Positions 1 through 7,457 of a DNA stretch of 30,167 nt are shown piece by piece (position 1 is the stretch's first letter; each line of letters begins with the position of its first letter). The DNA comes from a virus. The stretch is taken from positions 1 through 30,167 of IMG/VR virus record IMGVR_UViG_3300008110_001359; one strand, given 5' to 3'. A program made the position numbers and the translations under genes. Under the pieces are notes generated by a model. That model searched no databases, had not been told where the DNA came from, and was given only the letters and a program-made list of their open reading frames with translations.

Positions 1-1227
1 AATTCTGGGTACGCAAAATCAACAAGTTCTGTAAAAGAATTAAAAGCTGACGAGATGTCAGATGATATAGTTTCTCAAAGACGACAAATTCACAAAGCTA
101 TGGAAGGCGTTTATGAAATGATGAAAAGTCTTTATGTGGTTTTAAAAACAAAAGCTGCATTAGATAAGCACGGTCCAGCCATGCTAAAGGCAGAGCGTAC
201 TATCAAGCAAATGGAAGAGAAGTTCGCTGCAAATCCAAAGTTTAAAGATGTTAAAGACGTTTCTGCATTCAACGCAGCAAAAAAAGAAATTCAAAAATAT
301 AACAATGAAGCAAGAGACGAAGCAATATATCAAATTACACAATTCTTTGAAAACAATATGTCCAAAGATAGCGAACAGTTCCTTGAAGCTTTGCATAAAG
401 ATTATGTTACAAATTTAAACGACATACGTAAAAATCCAGCATTTTTGGCCAGAGTATCTATACCGCCTGAGTTAAAGGGCCCTGAAGATGCCGGTGCTAT
501 GGCAGTTGCTGATTTGAAAACATTTCAAGATAGGTTTAAGGCGCGTAGAAAGGATTCTGCCGCTGCTGCAACAATTGATTCTAGATTTAGACAAGCAATT
601 GAATCTTCGGATATGTCTCAGCTTGTAAAAACATTTTCTACGGCTGCCTTTGAAGAACCATCGCAGGCAGCAATATTGCACGATAAATTAACAAAAAGAC
701 TGCCTGAAACAGAAGCCAATTTTTTCAAAAAAATGACCGATAAAGAACTTCAAGAAATTACCAAAAAGTTAGATGCTACAAATACGTTGCAGAATATTAC
801 CCATAATTTTTGGAATAGATTCCACTTTACAACTCCAGAGTTTGTGGAAGCTGATCCTAATACTTTGGTAGATTATTTTTCCAAAAATTTGAAATGGCTA
901 AATGATAAGAATCTAATATTAATAGTTCAAAATATGCTAGATGAATTTGACAGAACTCATGAGCACCCAGAAGAAAAAAGCAGATTCGATTCTGAGCAAT
1001 TTAATCATCCCGGTTACATCAAGTGGAAAGAACATGTTAAAAAAGCAAGAAGGCAAAAACGAGATGCGTTAAATATGGGAATACAAGAGCTCGAGAAACG
1101 CCGAAAATACAATCAATTTGTGGCAAGAATTACGCATCCAGAGAGACTTGAAAAGATGCTAAGTTTTGCTAGAGAAGCAGAACAACCAGAGCGCAAGAAA
1201 GCTGGAAGACCAAAGAAAAACGTATAA
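1..1227 (+). CDS. Hypothetical helical protein, 5' end outside window
   Basis: The reading frame is open from base 1, so the first ATG (base 55) may be internal and the true start probably lies upstream of the window. From that ATG the protein is 390 residues, highly charged, rich in Lys, Glu and Ala, and looks almost entirely helical. The C-terminus ends in a basic stretch with a GRPKK core flanked by lysines, which resembles an AT-hook, although one such motif is weak evidence of DNA binding. I recognise no family. It is followed 6 bases later by another small plus-strand gene and sits upstream of virion-type genes, so a structural or assembly role is possible but is only inference. Confidence 0.75.
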   Translation, partial: NSGYAKSTSSVKELKADEMSDDIVSQRRQIHKAMEGVYEMMKSLYVVLKTKAALDKHGPAMLKAERTIKQMEEKFAANPKFKDVKDVSAFNAAKKEIQKYNNEARDEAIYQITQFFENNMSKDSEQFLEALHKDYVTNLNDIRKNPAFLARVSIPPELKGPEDAGAMAVADLKTFQDRFKARRKDSAAAATIDSRFRQAIESSDMSQLVKTFSTAAFEEPSQAAILHDKLTKRLPETEANFFKKMTDKELQEITKKLDATNTLQNITHNFWNRFHFTTPEFVEADPNTLVDYFSKNLKWLNDKNLILIVQNMLDEFDRTHEHPEEKSRFDSEQFNHPGYIKWKEHVKKARRQKRDALNMGIQELEKRRKYNQFVARITHPERLEKMLSFAREAEQPERKKAGRPKKNV

Positions 1228-1233
1228 TGATTT

Positions 1234-1500
1234 ATGCAAAATGTTCTTCAGGACCCCGGATATGCAAATTTTTTAAAAACTCACGGTTTAATTGCGCACA
1301 TTTCTAAGCTTGATATACCGGATGTAAATGAATTTTTGCCAGTAATTTACAAAGTATGTTCTACCATATCTTCCACTGATGAATTAGAAAACTTTGCTAA
1401 ATTCCTCAATAAGATTTACGAAAGCGGATATTACAAATCAGCTGAAGACCATAAAAAGGCGCTGGCAGCTATGGGTCTTAATACCAGTCTTATAGTTTAA
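1234..1500 (+). CDS. Hypothetical protein, 88 aa
   Basis: Small, mostly helical protein with no recognised family, membrane segment or metal-binding motif. The ATG at 1234 lies 6 bases after the previous stop and has no good Shine-Dalgarno sequence, so translation is probably coupled to the upstream gene. An ATG at 1227 in another frame leads to a stop after about 26 codons and is not a better choice. The 3' end overlaps the convergent minus-strand gene by 11 bases, leaving no room for a terminator. Confidence 0.6.
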   Translation: MQNVLQDPGYANFLKTHGLIAHISKLDIPDVNEFLPVIYKVCSTISSTDELENFAKFLNKIYESGYYKSAEDHKKALAAMGLNTSLIV

Positions 1501-2170
1501 AACTTGGCTGTATGTCAGTTGGGCCGCATACTATAAAGCATCCTTCAGGAGCGCTCCTTACACTATTAATTTTCCACCATCTTCTGGTATCGTTTTTAGG
1601 ATAAAGAATTGAATTCTTAGTCAAAAAATCTAGGTGCGACCAGAAAATTAACTCCATGTCATCTTCTTTTATGATAAAATTTTCAAAAACAAAGTTTCTT
1701 GTGTATTTAATTTTTACAGTTTTGTCGGAATAAAGAGGATCGACAACTTCTTTTGTTTCAGCCAACATGCAATACATGATATCTTTTTTATAATTTCTTA
1801 ATTTCTCGTTTACTGTCTGTGGTCTTAAAACTTCTTCGTCGGTTTCAGGTTGAGGAGACTGTGTTGGTTCTGGTTTTGTAAAATCTGGTATTTCAAATTC
1901 CTGAATTTTTACTTCCTCTTTTATTTTAGCCTCCTTAGGAGGAGGGGGAGGAGTAGGCATTTCAGGCTTTTGCTGTTCTGCCGTTACAGTAGTTGTTGTT
2001 CCAAAATCTAGTTTTTTATTGGGTTTTTGCGGATTTTGTTTATTATTCACGATGTCAGGAGAGAAGTCCATGTTGTGGACTTCGAAATTATCCCAAACTT
2101 CTTGAGACATCATTATTGGGTTGGGTCCGCGAACCTTATATACAGATCCATCTTTATTTTTAATTACCAT
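1490..2170 (-). CDS. Conserved-type phage protein with Pro/Glu-rich linker
   Basis: About 226 residues from the chosen ATG at 2170. There are three parts: an N-terminal basic segment beginning MVIKNKDGSVYKV, a central low-complexity linker rich in Pro, Glu, Lys and Thr (roughly residues 60-120, including a run of six prolines), and a compact C-terminal domain with several aromatic residues, including a Trp-Trp pair. An ATG 36 bases further upstream (2206) is in frame but lies in the divergent promoter and ribosome-binding region of the plus-strand gene, so I prefer 2170. No Shine-Dalgarno sequence precedes it; an AT-only stretch does. Function is unknown; the two-domain-plus-linker design is compatible with a virion or assembly protein. 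Confidence 0.7.
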   Translation of the reverse strand: MVIKNKDGSVYKVRGPNPIMMSQEVWDNFEVHNMDFSPDIVNNKQNPQKPNKKLDFGTTTTVTAEQQKPEMPTPPPPPKEAKIKEEVKIQEFEIPDFTKPEPTQSPQPETDEEVLRPQTVNEKLRNYKKDIMYCMLAETKEVVDPLYSDKTVKIKYTRNFVFENFIIKEDDMELIFWSHLDFLTKNSILYPKNDTRRWWKINSVRSAPEGCFIVCGPTDIQPSFKL

Positions 2171-2207
2171 GTTAATTATATATATAGTAAAGAGATCTGG
2201 AGGCATA

Positions 2208-2657
2208 ATGGCTTTAGTTGTTCCAAATATTGGGGAAACCGCGCTACTTAAGAAAATGTTTAATCAAGAGCAGACAACAACTCTGCTTCTTAAGCTGTAT
2301 TACAATGACGCTACACCAAACGCTTTTTCCACCTTATCTTCATTTAGTGAATGTGGGTTTTCTGGGGATCCTCCAACACCAAATGGGTCTTTTCCCGGTT
2401 ATACAAACGCAACCATAACCAACAGCAATTGGGTAGTTGCTACTCCAGTTGGTGCTACCTATGCCGAAGCCGGATATGGAGAACAAACTTTCACTTTTAA
2501 CGCATATACTTCCGCTCAAACAGTTTTTGGATACTATGTGACAGACACTCTCAACAATCTGTTGTGGGCAGAAAGATTTACAAACGCACCATTTACTTTG
2601 CCGCCCGCTGGCGGAACTATAGCAGTCACCCTAACTATTAATTTGGAAAATGTATAA
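2208..2657 (+). CDS. Putative virion structural protein, beta-rich, 149 aa
   Basis: The start at 2208 is fixed by a strong GGAGG at 2199-2203; the frame is open further upstream but only through the divergent promoter region. The protein begins MALVVPNIGE and is rich in Thr, Asn, Gly and aromatic residues with alternating polar and hydrophobic positions, as in beta-sandwich virion proteins. The segments GYYVTDTLNN and LLWAERF match from memory a recurring pattern in small structural proteins of environmental phages (G-Y-x-V, then W-A-E-x-F). It overlaps the next gene by 8 bases. The exact role (capsid decoration, fibre or tail component) cannot be told from sequence. Confidence 0.7.
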   Translation: MALVVPNIGETALLKKMFNQEQTTTLLLKLYYNDATPNAFSTLSSFSECGFSGDPPTPNGSFPGYTNATITNSNWVVATPVGATYAEAGYGEQTFTFNAYTSAQTVFGYYVTDTLNNLLWAERFTNAPFTLPPAGGTIAVTLTINLENV

Positions 2658-4104
2658 GATTATCGTTAATATATGTTTTAAAGAATGGCTGTTAGTTGAA
2701 GATGAAAAATCTCAGCTAGCAGAGTTTAGTGTATTGAAAAACGATTACATAAATCCTTTCATAGACAGGCTCATACAGCATGGAGATACACATCCCGGAT
2801 TTTTGACTCCATCACAAAAAACCGAACTTATGCATCTTAAGACATCTGACGACTTGTTTCACATGATGTCTTCGGCAGATCGGGGTTATTTTGACAAAGC
2901 TGGTGCATTGACAGATAGCGATAAAATTAAAAAACTCATCAACCGCGAAATCGGCAAACTGAATTTTGATGCTGCTGGTAACTTGGGAGATTTAATACAT
3001 CAAGTCAATACTGCTAAAACCTCAAAAAGTCTTCCAGAATACGATCCAGAAAGCGATGCAACTCCTTACAGAAGACATACTGTTGACGACATAAAACAAT
3101 TTTTAGATCACATTTTTAGTAGAAAAGTTATTTACACTACCAAGCGCGCCGAAAAAGATTTCGGGGGAACTGGCGGAGCAAAGGGTGCAACGGAAGATAC
3201 GCCGGGCATCGAGGGATTAGCAAAGGTACAAGCAAAGGATCCAGAAGAGATTCGTGAACTTGGTGCAAACTTAGAGGCAAGGCGAAAGATAGACAAACTT
3301 TCAGATTGTGTCAGACTTATATTTACAAAACAGAATGAAAAATATGCTAGGAAAGCGAAAAACTATGCAAAGCAAGTTGAAAACTCAATAGCTGACCCAG
3401 AGGAAAAATTGTCTGTTTCGCAATTAGTAGATTTGAAATTAGCCAGTTTATTTCAAATTGTTTCAAGATACATGAATGAGCGCGTAACTTCTATAGACGA
3501 AAGAGGATTCCCAACTTCTAGTGATTTATTTGTACAAAAAGATATAGACAATGTTTTACAGGGCAGAGTTAAATTGCTCGATAGAATAGTCAAGAGTGAA
3601 AATTTTATTCCATATTTACGTAAACTCATCAAGGATAACGACCCTGTAGCGGTTGATTTAGAGAAGGCCGTGCTTGGAATTCTATTTGTGGCGGCTGCCA
3701 AAAAAGCTTCGTCAACCTCCGGAAGTATCGCACAAGTTATGCCAGCCTTTATGGGATTGGAAGCAGTAAAATCAAACGCTGCAAATCAAACATTCCTCCA
3801 GAATCTTAAAGAGAAATTCTTAGATGACAAAGTATTAACTGACAAATTTAATTTCAAAAAATTAGATGCTTTAAATGCAGTTTCAGAAGGAAAAGACGGA
3901 GCACTAGATTCTTACATGATTTCTCATACTTTTCCAGACATAAATAAGGGAACTGAAGAAGCAGCTACTTTCTTGAATTTTATGGAAAAAATGAAAAACA
4001 CGAAAGAGCCTTTAATAGGAGCAAGGGGCGAAAGACTGACGTTAGATCTTGAAAAAGATTGTGAAGATGTTGCGCAGATTTTGCAAAAGGCTGGTGTTAT
4101 ATGA
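2650..4104 (+). CDS. Large helical protein with capsid-targeting-like leader
   Basis: 484 residues, start ATG inside the end of the previous gene (8-base overlap), so probably translationally coupled. The N-terminus contains CFKEWLLVE at residues 9-17, followed by an acidic stretch. This resembles the T4 capsid-targeting leader, in which an aromatic/Lys core precedes an L-x-E cleavage site; here L-V-E is at residues 15-17. The rest is predicted helical, charged and without metal or nucleotide motifs; a Gly-rich patch lies near residues 173-180. No family recognised. It may be packaged or part of the prohead core, by analogy with T4 only. Confidence 0.75.
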   Translation: MYKIIVNICFKEWLLVEDEKSQLAEFSVLKNDYINPFIDRLIQHGDTHPGFLTPSQKTELMHLKTSDDLFHMMSSADRGYFDKAGALTDSDKIKKLINREIGKLNFDAAGNLGDLIHQVNTAKTSKSLPEYDPESDATPYRRHTVDDIKQFLDHIFSRKVIYTTKRAEKDFGGTGGAKGATEDTPGIEGLAKVQAKDPEEIRELGANLEARRKIDKLSDCVRLIFTKQNEKYARKAKNYAKQVENSIADPEEKLSVSQLVDLKLASLFQIVSRYMNERVTSIDERGFPTSSDLFVQKDIDNVLQGRVKLLDRIVKSENFIPYLRKLIKDNDPVAVDLEKAVLGILFVAAAKKASSTSGSIAQVMPAFMGLEAVKSNAANQTFLQNLKEKFLDDKVLTDKFNFKKLDALNAVSEGKDGALDSYMISHTFPDINKGTEEAATFLNFMEKMKNTKEPLIGARGERLTLDLEKDCEDVAQILQKAGVI

Positions 4105-4673
4105 CAATTTATAATTGCAACGGTAGGCCATATCGACCTACTGGAAGTCTTCAGCAATTTGGCGATGAATTGCCAGAGCATGCCTTATTCAATCAATGGG
4201 ATGAAGAATCTATAAGACAAGGTGGTTCTCCAATATTTTATTATGAACTTTTCGTAAATATGAACAATATCGATCCCATTTATTTGGAGACGAGAACAAA
4301 AATATACAGTCCGCAACCTGTGCAATTATGGTGTTATTACGAACCAGTTCCAAGTCAAAATTATCAGACTCCTTTTGGAATAGACAGCCCAGATGATATG
4401 TTGTTTGAATTCAATTATCAAACTGTTTTAAAAACTCTTGGACATGTGCCAAAAATAGGAAGTAGATTTTTTACACCATTTTTGAAAGAAAACTGGGTAA
4501 TTATAGAACGAAAGACTGGCGAAATGAAAATGTACGGCGTGGTAAGATTACAATGTTTGTGTCAGAGATTCCAAGAAGATTCTGTTTCTGGCACTTCTGT
4601 TAATGAATCGCAGGGAGTAAATTATAGCTCTGTACTTCAGCCAGTTACACAACCTACATATAAAATAATTTAA
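4101..4673 (+). CDS. Putative neck / head-completion protein (gp14-like, tentative)
   Basis: 190 residues, ATGA overlap with the preceding gene. It starts with a Cys/Arg/Pro-rich segment, then has a beta-rich body with tyrosines and prolines, including WCYYEPVPSQ near residue 75, a DDMLFEFNY segment and IGSRFFTPFLKENWVI. The order 'YY-x-P, short acidic-aromatic segment, glycine, F-x-P-x-L, then W/I-x-x-I-E' is reminiscent of T4 neck protein gp14, which seals the head after packaging and joins the tail. Similarity is weak and read by eye. Its position just before the sheath terminator, sheath and tube genes supports a head-tail interface role, but another tail or head protein is possible. Confidence 0.4.
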   Translation: MTIYNCNGRPYRPTGSLQQFGDELPEHALFNQWDEESIRQGGSPIFYYELFVNMNNIDPIYLETRTKIYSPQPVQLWCYYEPVPSQNYQTPFGIDSPDDMLFEFNYQTVLKTLGHVPKIGSRFFTPFLKENWVIIERKTGEMKMYGVVRLQCLCQRFQEDSVSGTSVNESQGVNYSSVLQPVTQPTYKII

Positions 4674-4683
4674 AGGAGCATTT

Positions 4684-5373
4684 ATGAAAAGTTTTTTTGA
4701 ATTTTACGACAAACTTAAGTCTAAGAGGCTTAATGAGCAGGACGCCATGGTGCCACCAAATATGGGCATGGGACAAGCACCTCCCGGTGGTCAAATGCCT
4801 AGTGCAGGAGGCATGGATAGCATGGGTGCTCCCGGTCAAGTTGCCGGGCAACAAGGAATGAACCTTGACGCACCGCAAGATATGGGTGGTATGGATCAGC
4901 TTGATGCTGACCAAGATGAGGGCAAGGAAGATTCTGACAGCCAAACCGCGCCACCAGAAGGAGAGGCCACAGCAGAATCTTTGTACCCCACGATTGACAC
5001 TCTTATTAAATTCGTCAAGGATTACAGCGTTGGCGATGATGATGACAAAGATCAAAAGCGCGAAGAGCTTTTGTCGCAACTTGATGCGATTAAAAACAAT
5101 ATCGCTGATTTAACAGGAGTCCAGCCTCCATCAGGTCCATCCGACGAAGAGAGTGATGACAGCGTTGGGGCTAATCAGATTGACGCTTCAGCAGATGAAA
5201 TTCCACCGGGAAAGCAAACTGCTTACGGTGGTGAATTCGGTGACCAAGCTGGAGGAGCAAGCATGCCAAATATGGACGGAACAGGAAACATGTACGGCAA
5301 CATGGATGGAGGTTCTAACCCTGCCACTACCGGTGGCGGCGCACTTGGATTTGGCGGCGCATTCGCCGGATAA
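4684..5373 (+). CDS. Gly/Met/Asp-rich protein with capsid-targeting-like leader
   Basis: 229 residues, preceded by AAAGGAG 6 bases before the ATG. The N-terminus MKSFFEFYDKLKSKRLNE closely resembles the T4 internal-protein leader (M-K-x-aromatic-x-x-F ... then L/I-x-E); cleavage would fall after E18. Behind it is a low-complexity segment rich in Met, Gly, Pro, Gln (about residues 20-75), an acidic segment, a short helical domain (about 98-140) and a Gly/Asn/Met-rich tail. Such composition fits a disordered prohead core or internal head protein. A strong terminator follows directly, so it ends the transcription unit. No enzyme motif. Confidence 0.75.
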   Translation: MKSFFEFYDKLKSKRLNEQDAMVPPNMGMGQAPPGGQMPSAGGMDSMGAPGQVAGQQGMNLDAPQDMGGMDQLDADQDEGKEDSDSQTAPPEGEATAESLYPTIDTLIKFVKDYSVGDDDDKDQKREELLSQLDAIKNNIADLTGVQPPSGPSDEESDDSVGANQIDASADEIPPGKQTAYGGEFGDQAGGASMPNMDGTGNMYGNMDGGSNPATTGGGALGFGGAFAG

Positions 5374-5392
5374 TAGATGTATTATTGAATTC

Positions 5393-5420
5393 AAAAGGAG
5401 GATCATTGGATCCTCCTTTT
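5393..5420. terminator. Bidirectional rho-independent terminator
   Basis: AAAAGGAGGATC (5393-5404) and GATCCTCCTTTT (5409-5420) form a perfect 12-bp stem with a 4-base loop; six T follow from 5417 on the plus strand. The opposite strand also ends in a T run, so it can stop both the plus-strand unit ending at 5373 and the convergent minus-strand gene ending at 5421. It is the only clear terminator at a convergent gene pair in this window. Confidence 0.9.
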
Positions 5421-6209
5421 TTATTTAAATAGCTTCAATTTCAACTTTACATAATTTTCAACTTTCATGCTAAGCTTGTTAACTAATAATTTTAATTGCA
5501 CCAGCCCATATAATTGTACATACTTTGATAATTTTTTATATAGATTGTCGAAATAATTATGTTGATTGTCTTTGTAACCTCTGGCTATTATGCTTCTCCT
5601 GTTGGCAAATGTTGCAGCTTGCCATCTTCTATTGTTCTTCAAGTCTGTACTCATTTCCTCTATAGTAATTTTTTCATTTAACACAGGAAATACTTGGCAT
5701 ATCTTATCGCCTTTCTTGAACCGTAGTGCCTGTCCTTCTCTGGGACTATTAAATACTATGAAGAATAAACTGCTCCACCAACTTGTTTCAAGGTGACCTG
5801 AAATTACGCATGCAACATTATCTTCTGAGTAGAATCTAGGATGATTTTCTATTCTCAAAACGTATTTTTCATCGACCATAATATCCAAGCATGTATTCAT
5901 GCTAAAGTGTTTTTCTCCTAAACAACCAACTGGTATACCTATTTTTTGAACTATTTCTGTGTCTTTCTTCCAATTATCTTCTGCAATTATTTGTATTTTA
6001 CCATTCGTTTTACTGACGGTTATTTCTGTATTGAATGGATAACATATTTCTATCCCATAAGTATTTGCATCAACGAATGGTTTGCACATGTAAGGTTGTA
6101 TTTTTTGTTCTTTTCTGTGCTCGGTAGGCGCGCCAGACCAGCCTTCTAATTCCAAATGTATTGGTTTTGGAGCAAATTCATTGTTTAAATGTCTGTATTT
6201 CAAATGCAT
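5421..6209 (-). CDS. DUF6065-like protein (tentative)
   Basis: 262 residues from ATG 6209, chosen because GGAG lies 6 bases upstream (6216-6219); the open frame runs on to 6305 but that part crosses the start of the divergent gp15-like gene. The central region has the features I associate with DUF6065: a Pro-Phe-x-Asp-Ala segment leading to G-I-E-I-C-Y-P-F, a second part with E-N-H-P-R-F, then a Trp-Trp pair with hydrophobic residues (ETSWWSSLFFIVFNSPREG), a basic lysine patch and F-P-V. DUF6065 has no established function that I know. The last 60 residues are basic and aromatic. It is a single minus-strand gene between plus-strand structural units, ending at the shared terminator. Confidence 0.7.
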   Translation of the reverse strand: MHLKYRHLNNEFAPKPIHLELEGWSGAPTEHRKEQKIQPYMCKPFVDANTYGIEICYPFNTEITVSKTNGKIQIIAEDNWKKDTEIVQKIGIPVGCLGEKHFSMNTCLDIMVDEKYVLRIENHPRFYSEDNVACVISGHLETSWWSSLFFIVFNSPREGQALRFKKGDKICQVFPVLNEKITIEEMSTDLKNNRRWQAATFANRRSIIARGYKDNQHNYFDNLYKKLSKYVQLYGLVQLKLLVNKLSMKVENYVKLKLKLFK

Positions 6210-6242
6210 TTTTAACTCCAAGTACATAACTATTTTAGTACT

Positions 6243-7241
6243 ATGCAACCTATAGGCCCAAATCCAAATTCGTATGGCAAGTCTCTTAATGACTGCCAAG
6301 ACCAATCACCGATGTGGAGGTCGGAAAACATTGATCCACCACCGGGATTTTGCGACCAGCCACCGGATAATCAGAACAATCAAGCAAACAAAATACCAGC
6401 ACCTTCTGACTGGTTTGATGACTTTCTAGACAAGAAATATATGCTGGGATCACAAAACAATGCTGATCCTATGCAAACCGGACAAATTGTAAACAATCTT
6501 AATCCTCCAAACAGGAATGTCGTTTATCGATATGCAAGGTCGCTAAGGTCTTGTGACGAAGCTGTAATGGATTTGTTTAGAAATTTAGTTGTAATTGATG
6601 ACGATGGGAAGAGCCATCAAGTACCTATCATATGGGCAACACAAGAACGCGCAGTTGCCGCCGTAGTTCAACAAAACGTTAGAAAAGATCTTACCTTGGT
6701 TGTTGACAGAATCAGGCTCCCCATGTTGGCCATCAGTTCTACGGAATATGCAATTGATCCATCTCGATACACATATCACAAGGCAATAAATTTCTTGAGT
6801 GATAACAAAGGATTGCCAACATTTGTGGAATCTGAAAGGTTTGAAAGAGATACGGTATTTGGGTTAGCAAGAGGCATTCCAATTAATATTGGCTACACAA
6901 TGTACGCATGGACTCTTCAACTTGAGGACATGAACCAAATACTAGAACAAATCCTAACTAAATTCTCTCCTGTTGCATATATAAAAGTCAGAGGAGTACT
7001 CTGGGAAGTCTGCGTCAAATTAGATTCGATAGCAAACAATTTGGAAACAGAGCCCGGGGATGCTGCTTTAAGAGTAATTAAGTTTCAATTTGGTATCACT
7101 GCCGAAACTTACGTTAATCAGCCGATTACACGAAACAAGGCAGTCCTTAATACTAAAGTTGATTTTGTTAATTCTCTTAATGAAGCGGAAATCTCAGAGG
7201 TAATTAAACGTCTGGAAGAATCGGTAGAAGGGGTACAATGA
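6243..7241 (+). CDS. 15: Tail sheath terminator / tail completion protein, gp15-like
   Basis: 332 residues. T4 gp15 forms the hexameric ring capping the tail tube and sheath where the head joins. Matches seen: VPIIWATQERA (T4: VPITYASKEHF), then a hydrophobic segment DRIRLPMLAISSTEYAID (T4: PRINLHLVDFSYN), then the strand GYTMYAWTLQLEDMNQILEQI with FSP after it (T4: ELSIFTRYEDDMFQIVEQI followed by F-x-P). The N-terminal about 75 residues are Pro/Asn/Gln-rich and have no counterpart in T4 gp15. It is immediately followed, with an ATGA overlap, by a small gene and then the sheath, the expected neighbourhood. No clear Shine-Dalgarno sequence precedes the start. Confidence 0.75.
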   Translation: MQPIGPNPNSYGKSLNDCQDQSPMWRSENIDPPPGFCDQPPDNQNNQANKIPAPSDWFDDFLDKKYMLGSQNNADPMQTGQIVNNLNPPNRNVVYRYARSLRSCDEAVMDLFRNLVVIDDDGKSHQVPIIWATQERAVAAVVQQNVRKDLTLVVDRIRLPMLAISSTEYAIDPSRYTYHKAINFLSDNKGLPTFVESERFERDTVFGLARGIPINIGYTMYAWTLQLEDMNQILEQILTKFSPVAYIKVRGVLWEVCVKLDSIANNLETEPGDAALRVIKFQFGITAETYVNQPITRNKAVLNTKVDFVNSLNEAEISEVIKRLEESVEGVQ

Positions 7242-7441
7242 TTGAAATAACCAATATGCAGAAATCGCCAATACAATTGATTATCAAATCAAAGCGCGCT
7301 TTGCATTCATATGATGTGATAGATATTCCCGGCGTTGGGAACGGACAAAATAAAATATTGATAGAAGAACATCTGCATACACCATATATAGATAGGGCAG
7401 AGAAGTCTGGTTATATCAAACAGAGAATTTTGAAAGATTAA
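7238..7441 (+). CDS. Small conserved-type protein before sheath gene
   Basis: 67 residues, ATGA overlap with the gp15-like gene and 16 bases before the sheath start. Sequence features are short beta strands at the N-terminus (QLIIKSK), a DIPGVG turn, then a charged helix (DRAEKSGYIKQR). I have the impression of having seen similar short proteins just upstream of sheath genes in other large phages, but I cannot name the family. Its place in the tail operon suggests a tail or assembly role; this is inference. Confidence 0.65.
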   Translation: MIEITNMQKSPIQLIIKSKRALHSYDVIDIPGVGNGQNKILIEEHLHTPYIDRAEKSGYIKQRILKD

Positions 7442-7457
7442 GACATAGGAGTAAATT

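Noticed and set aside
6210-6305. N-terminal extension of the DUF6065-like gene to 6305
   Set aside because: It would cross the start of the divergent gp15-like gene, while GGAG stands 6 bases before ATG 6209.
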